6,706 nucleotides of DNA from Thermoplasmata archaeon UBA184. Its GTDB lineage: Archaea > Thermoplasmatota > Thermoplasmata > Lutacidiplasmatales > UBA184. Below are positions 6,308 to 6,706 of the stretch, piece after piece. The position numbers were made by a program, and so were the translations under genes. Position 1 is the stretch's first letter, and each line of letters starts with the position of its first letter. The notes under the pieces are model-generated. The model did no database searches. It was not told where the DNA came from and saw only the letters and a list, made by a program, of their open reading frames with translations. The stretch spans positions 1,726 to 8,431 of the forward strand of contig DAEB01000052.1 of NCBI GenBank assembly GCA_002495185.1. Direction: 5' to 3'.

Positions 6308-6706
6308 CTAGCTCCGGGCCGCCTCCGACGAGAGCATCCGCATCAGTCGGGTCAGGGTCAGGTCGGCCTCCTTGAGCATCCGGGAGCGCAGGAACTCGGT
6401 CGCGTCCCGGATCTGGACGGCCGCCTCGTGGGCGATCTCCGTGTCCGGGGGGAGCGTCCGGACGCGCGCGGCGAGCGACCAGGCCTTCTTGAGAAGGCGG
6501 TCGAGCATCTCGTCCTCCGTCTCGCCGGGCCGGGCCGGAACGGCCGACGGCGGGGCGGGCGACGCGGCCGCCACCACCTCGAGCTCCGCGAGCTCGCGGC
6601 GGAGATCCTGGACGGTGCGGACGGCCTCCGTCAGCCGACCCTTCTTGAGATGGCGCGTCGCTTCGAGATGGAGCCGCTTCGCGACCGCGCTCGGTACGTG
6701 GTCTTC
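6308..6706 (-). CDS. Hypothetical helical protein (5' end outside window)
   Basis: The last 132 residues of a gene whose frame is open to the edge at 6706; the stop is TAG at 6310-6308. No family is recognised. The visible part has a basic amphipathic helical hairpin, VAKRLHLEATRHLKKGRLTEAVRTVQDLRREL (8-39), an Ala/Pro-rich linker (46-62), and a second helical pair, DEMLDRLLKKAWSLAARVRTL followed by VQIRDATEFLRSRMLKEADLTLTRLMRML (about 65-126). A GTG at 6577 could be read as a start, but the helical pattern continues upstream without a break, so it is more likely internal. Helix-loop-helix units of the type 'G/K-x-L-x-x-A-x-x-x-L' resemble those in the following gene, to which it is nearly fused (3-base gap). 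The two may form one complex or derive from a common repeat. Confidence 0.7.
   Translation of the reverse strand, partial: EDHVPSAVAKRLHLEATRHLKKGRLTEAVRTVQDLRRELAELEVVAAASPAPPSAVPARPGETEDEMLDRLLKKAWSLAARVRTLPPDTEIAHEAAVQIRDATEFLRSRMLKEADLTLTRLMRMLSSEAARS

Noticed and set aside
5478..6311. Other open frames on both strands across the helical hypothetical gene
   Set aside because: The chosen frame has a Shine-Dalgarno, balanced composition and a regular heptad-like pattern; the others are Arg/Ser/Pro-rich shadows.

Overview
The window reads as a tightly packed, very GC-rich stretch of an archaeal chromosome. The archaeal assignment rests on a complete transcription factor B (TFB) gene, a Gar1-type H/ACA RNP gene directly upstream of it, and a TATA-box promoter placed as expected for an archaeal, almost leaderless transcript. 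A GC-rich Thermoplasmatota-like lineage is a guess from general gene style; the phylum cannot be fixed from the sequence alone.

Layout, left to right. Bases 1-348 (+) hold the 3' end of a ParB/sulfiredoxin-fold gene related to SerK-type proteins. It meets the minus-strand genes tail to tail and overlaps purN by 28 bases. The remaining genes are all on the minus strand. Read 5' to 3' they are: the 3' end of a helical hypothetical protein (6706-6308), a second helical hypothetical protein with an acidic, disordered C-terminal tail (6304-5201), gar1 (5166-4900), tfb (4887-3919), tldD (3853-2381), tldE/pmbA (2374-1001) and purN (980-321). Gaps are 3, 34, 12, 65, 6 and 20 bases, so nearly everything is coding.

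There are probably two or three transcription units on the minus strand. The helical pair is one. A promoter just upstream of gar1 drives gar1-tfb, joining a rRNA pseudouridylation component to the general transcription factor. The 65-base gap before tldD could hold another start for tldD-tldE-purN, although no good TATA box is visible there. TldD (HExxxH metalloprotease subunit) and TldE (non-catalytic partner) should form one heteromeric protease. PurN is a purine-synthesis enzyme that appears simply to ride in the same operon. Four of the six minus-strand starts in the window appear to be GTG or TTG.

No RNA genes, mobile elements or CRISPR arrays were seen. The most notable non-coding signal is the gar1 promoter, where a perfect 8-bp inverted repeat overlaps the start codon. 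The least understood genes are the two helical-repeat proteins upstream of gar1-tfb.
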